Assembly: GCA_029263095.1 (NCBI GenBank)
Contig: JAJCYA010000082.1
Span: forward strand, 1-55,424
DNA length: 55,424 nt
Source: Acidimicrobiia bacterium
GTDB lineage: Bacteria > Actinomycetota > Acidimicrobiia > Spongiisociales > UBA11373
Reading direction: 5' to 3'
Numbering within the stretch: the first letter of the stretch is position 1; each line of letters begins with the position of its first letter. A program made the position numbers and the translations under genes. Positions 54,575 to 55,424 of this stretch are shown piece by piece. A model generated the notes under the pieces. That model saw only the letters and a program-made list of their open reading frames with translations, was not told the DNA's origin and searched no databases.

Positions 54575-54601
54575 CTTGGTTTCCCTTGTTGTGAGTTGTC
54601 G

Positions 54602-54646
54602 CTACACGACTGCTCCGCACGGCTCGTATTCAGCCATGCACATCAT
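54602..54646 (-). CDS. Leader peptide of the metYX operon
   Basis: A 14-codon frame, MMCMAEYEPCGAVV, lies between the promoter and the terminator. Three of the first four codons are Met and the other is Cys; a second Cys is at codon 10. Met and Cys are the products or sulfur relatives of this operon, as expected of a ribosome-sensing leader. No strong ribosome site is visible; a GAGAAG lies about 18 nt upstream. The codons around Cys10 form the strand that pairs with the terminator's 5' arm. Translation is inferred. Confidence 0.6.
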   Translation of the reverse strand: MMCMAEYEPCGAVV

Positions 54647-54677
54647 TCGCGTAGGGGTTCCGCTTCTCACGACGGCG

Positions 54678-54706
54678 AACGTACTTTCGACTGGCGATTC
54701 TGTCAA
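54678..54706 (-). promoter_or_regulatory. metYX promoter
   Basis: A consensus -35 TTGACA (54701-54706), a 17-nt spacer and a -10 TACGTT (54678-54683) point toward the leader peptide and metY. The predicted transcript starts near 54671, about 25 nt before the leader ATG. Confidence 0.75.
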
Positions 54707-54800
54707 GGCACTCGAGGTGTTCCGGCCTCCTCAACCAACGCCCCCGCAACCACCAGCGCCCCCACCCACTGGTGCCACGCGGTTACACCGCTCCTGTCCG

Positions 54801-54998
54801 ACCCCCCACCAATCGGCTCCGCCGCTTGACTCCCCCCAGAGGGGAGAGTGATCAGAAACACCAAGCCCACTCCCTCTGAACTACTCCACCCTAGAGGGGG
54901 AATCAGCGAGCAACGCGAGCTGGTGGGGGGGACAGCTCAGACCACAACCCCCCACCAATCCGCTCCGTCGATCGACCCCTCACGAGGGTGGAGTGATC
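54801..54998. repeat. Degenerate direct repeat pair with a 10-bp hairpin
   Basis: Two related stretches of about 50 bp, 54801-54852 and 54947-54998, share ACCCCCCACCAAT, then GCTCCG and TGACTCCCC- or CGACCCCTC-like text ending GAGTGATC. Between them, TGGTGGGGGG (54921-54930) is an inverted copy of CCCCCCACCA (54948-54957) and would form a 10-bp hairpin. No gene is visible here; it may be a decayed small mobile element or a regulatory region for genes beyond the window. Confidence 0.5.
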
Positions 54999-55002
54999 TC
55001 CA

Positions 55003-55424
55003 GCGCCCCCGGCAGGAATCGAACCTTCTCCGCGGTGTCGTGGTGGGCTTTGCTTGATCCGTTCGGTGCGTGTGGGCGCGAGCCGCGGGGTGGGAGGGTG
55101 TTGGTGTCGGGTGGCGAGGTGTGCTTCGAGGCTGGGCAGGACTCGAAGTGCTCCGACCTCGTGTGCGTGAAGCGCCCCCGGCAGGAATCGAACCTTCTCC
55201 GCGTTGTTCTGGGTGAGTGTGGTGGCCCCGTGGGATAGCTCTCGGGAGAGCCGAGGGGAGAGGGGGCGTTGGTGCGATAGCAGCAGCAAGGGTCGCCGCC
55301 GAGTAGGTGGCGACGTGCCGCGGGACCGGTGGGACAGTGGCGCCCCCGGCAGGAATCGAACCTTCTCCGCGGTGTCGTGGTGGGCTTTGCTTGATCCGTT
55401 CGGTGCGTGTGGGCGCGAGCCGCG
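55003..55424. repeat. Repeat array carrying a tRNA 3'-end (T-arm) motif
   Basis: An 85-bp unit at 55003-55087 is repeated exactly at 55340-55424, and its first 32 bp recur at 55172-55203; the spacing is 169 and 168 bp. On the minus strand the shared core reads GGTTCGATTCCTGCCGGGGG, which is the T-loop, T-stem and acceptor end of a tRNA. The rest of a tRNA cannot be folded from the flanks by eye. The repeats look like copied tRNA 3' ends, for example integration-site remnants next to a tRNA cluster that may continue beyond the window. Confidence 0.7.

Noticed and set aside
55003-55087. Complete tRNA gene on the minus strand
   Set aside because: The T-arm and acceptor 3' end are clear, but no D-arm, anticodon arm or matching 5' acceptor strand can be folded from the 74 nt upstream.

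Overview
This 55.4 kb window is dense, high-GC chromosomal DNA from a Gram-positive actinobacterium. A WhiB regulator, DUF3039, DUF3107 and DUF1918 proteins, a Ku end-joining protein and an Mrp ATPase without its usual CxxC all point to Actinomycetota. The mixed housekeeping content and the many leaderless genes would suit a deep lineage such as Acidimicrobiia, but that is inference. No integrase, transposase, CRISPR array or rRNA gene was seen, and no intact tRNA gene could be recognised by eye.

Layout. Positions 1-4200 hold an autoregulated ArsR/AHSA1 protein, a methyltransferase, a GH1 beta-glucosidase and a divergent lipoprotein glycosidase. At 4.2-10.7 kb are a giant cyclase/STAND-ATPase regulator, a Na/Pi symporter-PhoU pair and an EamA exporter. 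At 10.7-14.9 kb lie an AhpD-like protein with an in-frame TGA at its catalytic cysteine (candidate selenoprotein), a DUF1918 protein, malic enzyme and a P-loop protein. At 15-24 kb come an alpha-toroid-like protein, a MarC-like protein and a ureohydrolase on the plus strand, then VanW, Bcp, RlmN and an HhH protein on the minus strand, and a membrane protein that overlaps a gamma-glutamyltransferase gene tail to tail. At 24-31 kb are a heptamer repeat, a hairpin-rich 505-nt gap and two coupled membrane HD-domain proteins, followed by enoyl-CoA hydratase, Nudix and an SLC13-type permease. At 31-42 kb are TlpA-like, molybdopterin oxidoreductase, an orphan Flp-type pilin, metF-menC-acnA, lemA-DUF2207 (CTG start), mrp and small actinobacterial proteins. 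At 42-55 kb are whiB, yqeY, ku, a CPBP protease, kbl-tdh (threonine degradation), a cyclic-2,3-DPG-synthetase-like GTPase, two lipoproteins, a CrtI/RetSat-like oxidoreductase and a metY-metX operon. The window ends in repeats that carry a tRNA 3'-end motif.

Two observations stand out. (1) The frame 10720-11700 is continuous except for one TGA (codon 211). That TGA sits exactly where AhpD enzymes carry the second cysteine of CxxCxxxH, and a SECIS-like hairpin follows. (2) metYX has a full ribosome-mediated attenuator: a strong promoter, a 14-residue leader peptide starting Met-Met-Cys-Met, and an intrinsic terminator whose 5' arm can instead pair with the leader codons around the second cysteine. 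In addition, about a dozen genes have a TANNNT -10 element 6-8 nt before the start codon, which suggests widespread leaderless transcription.
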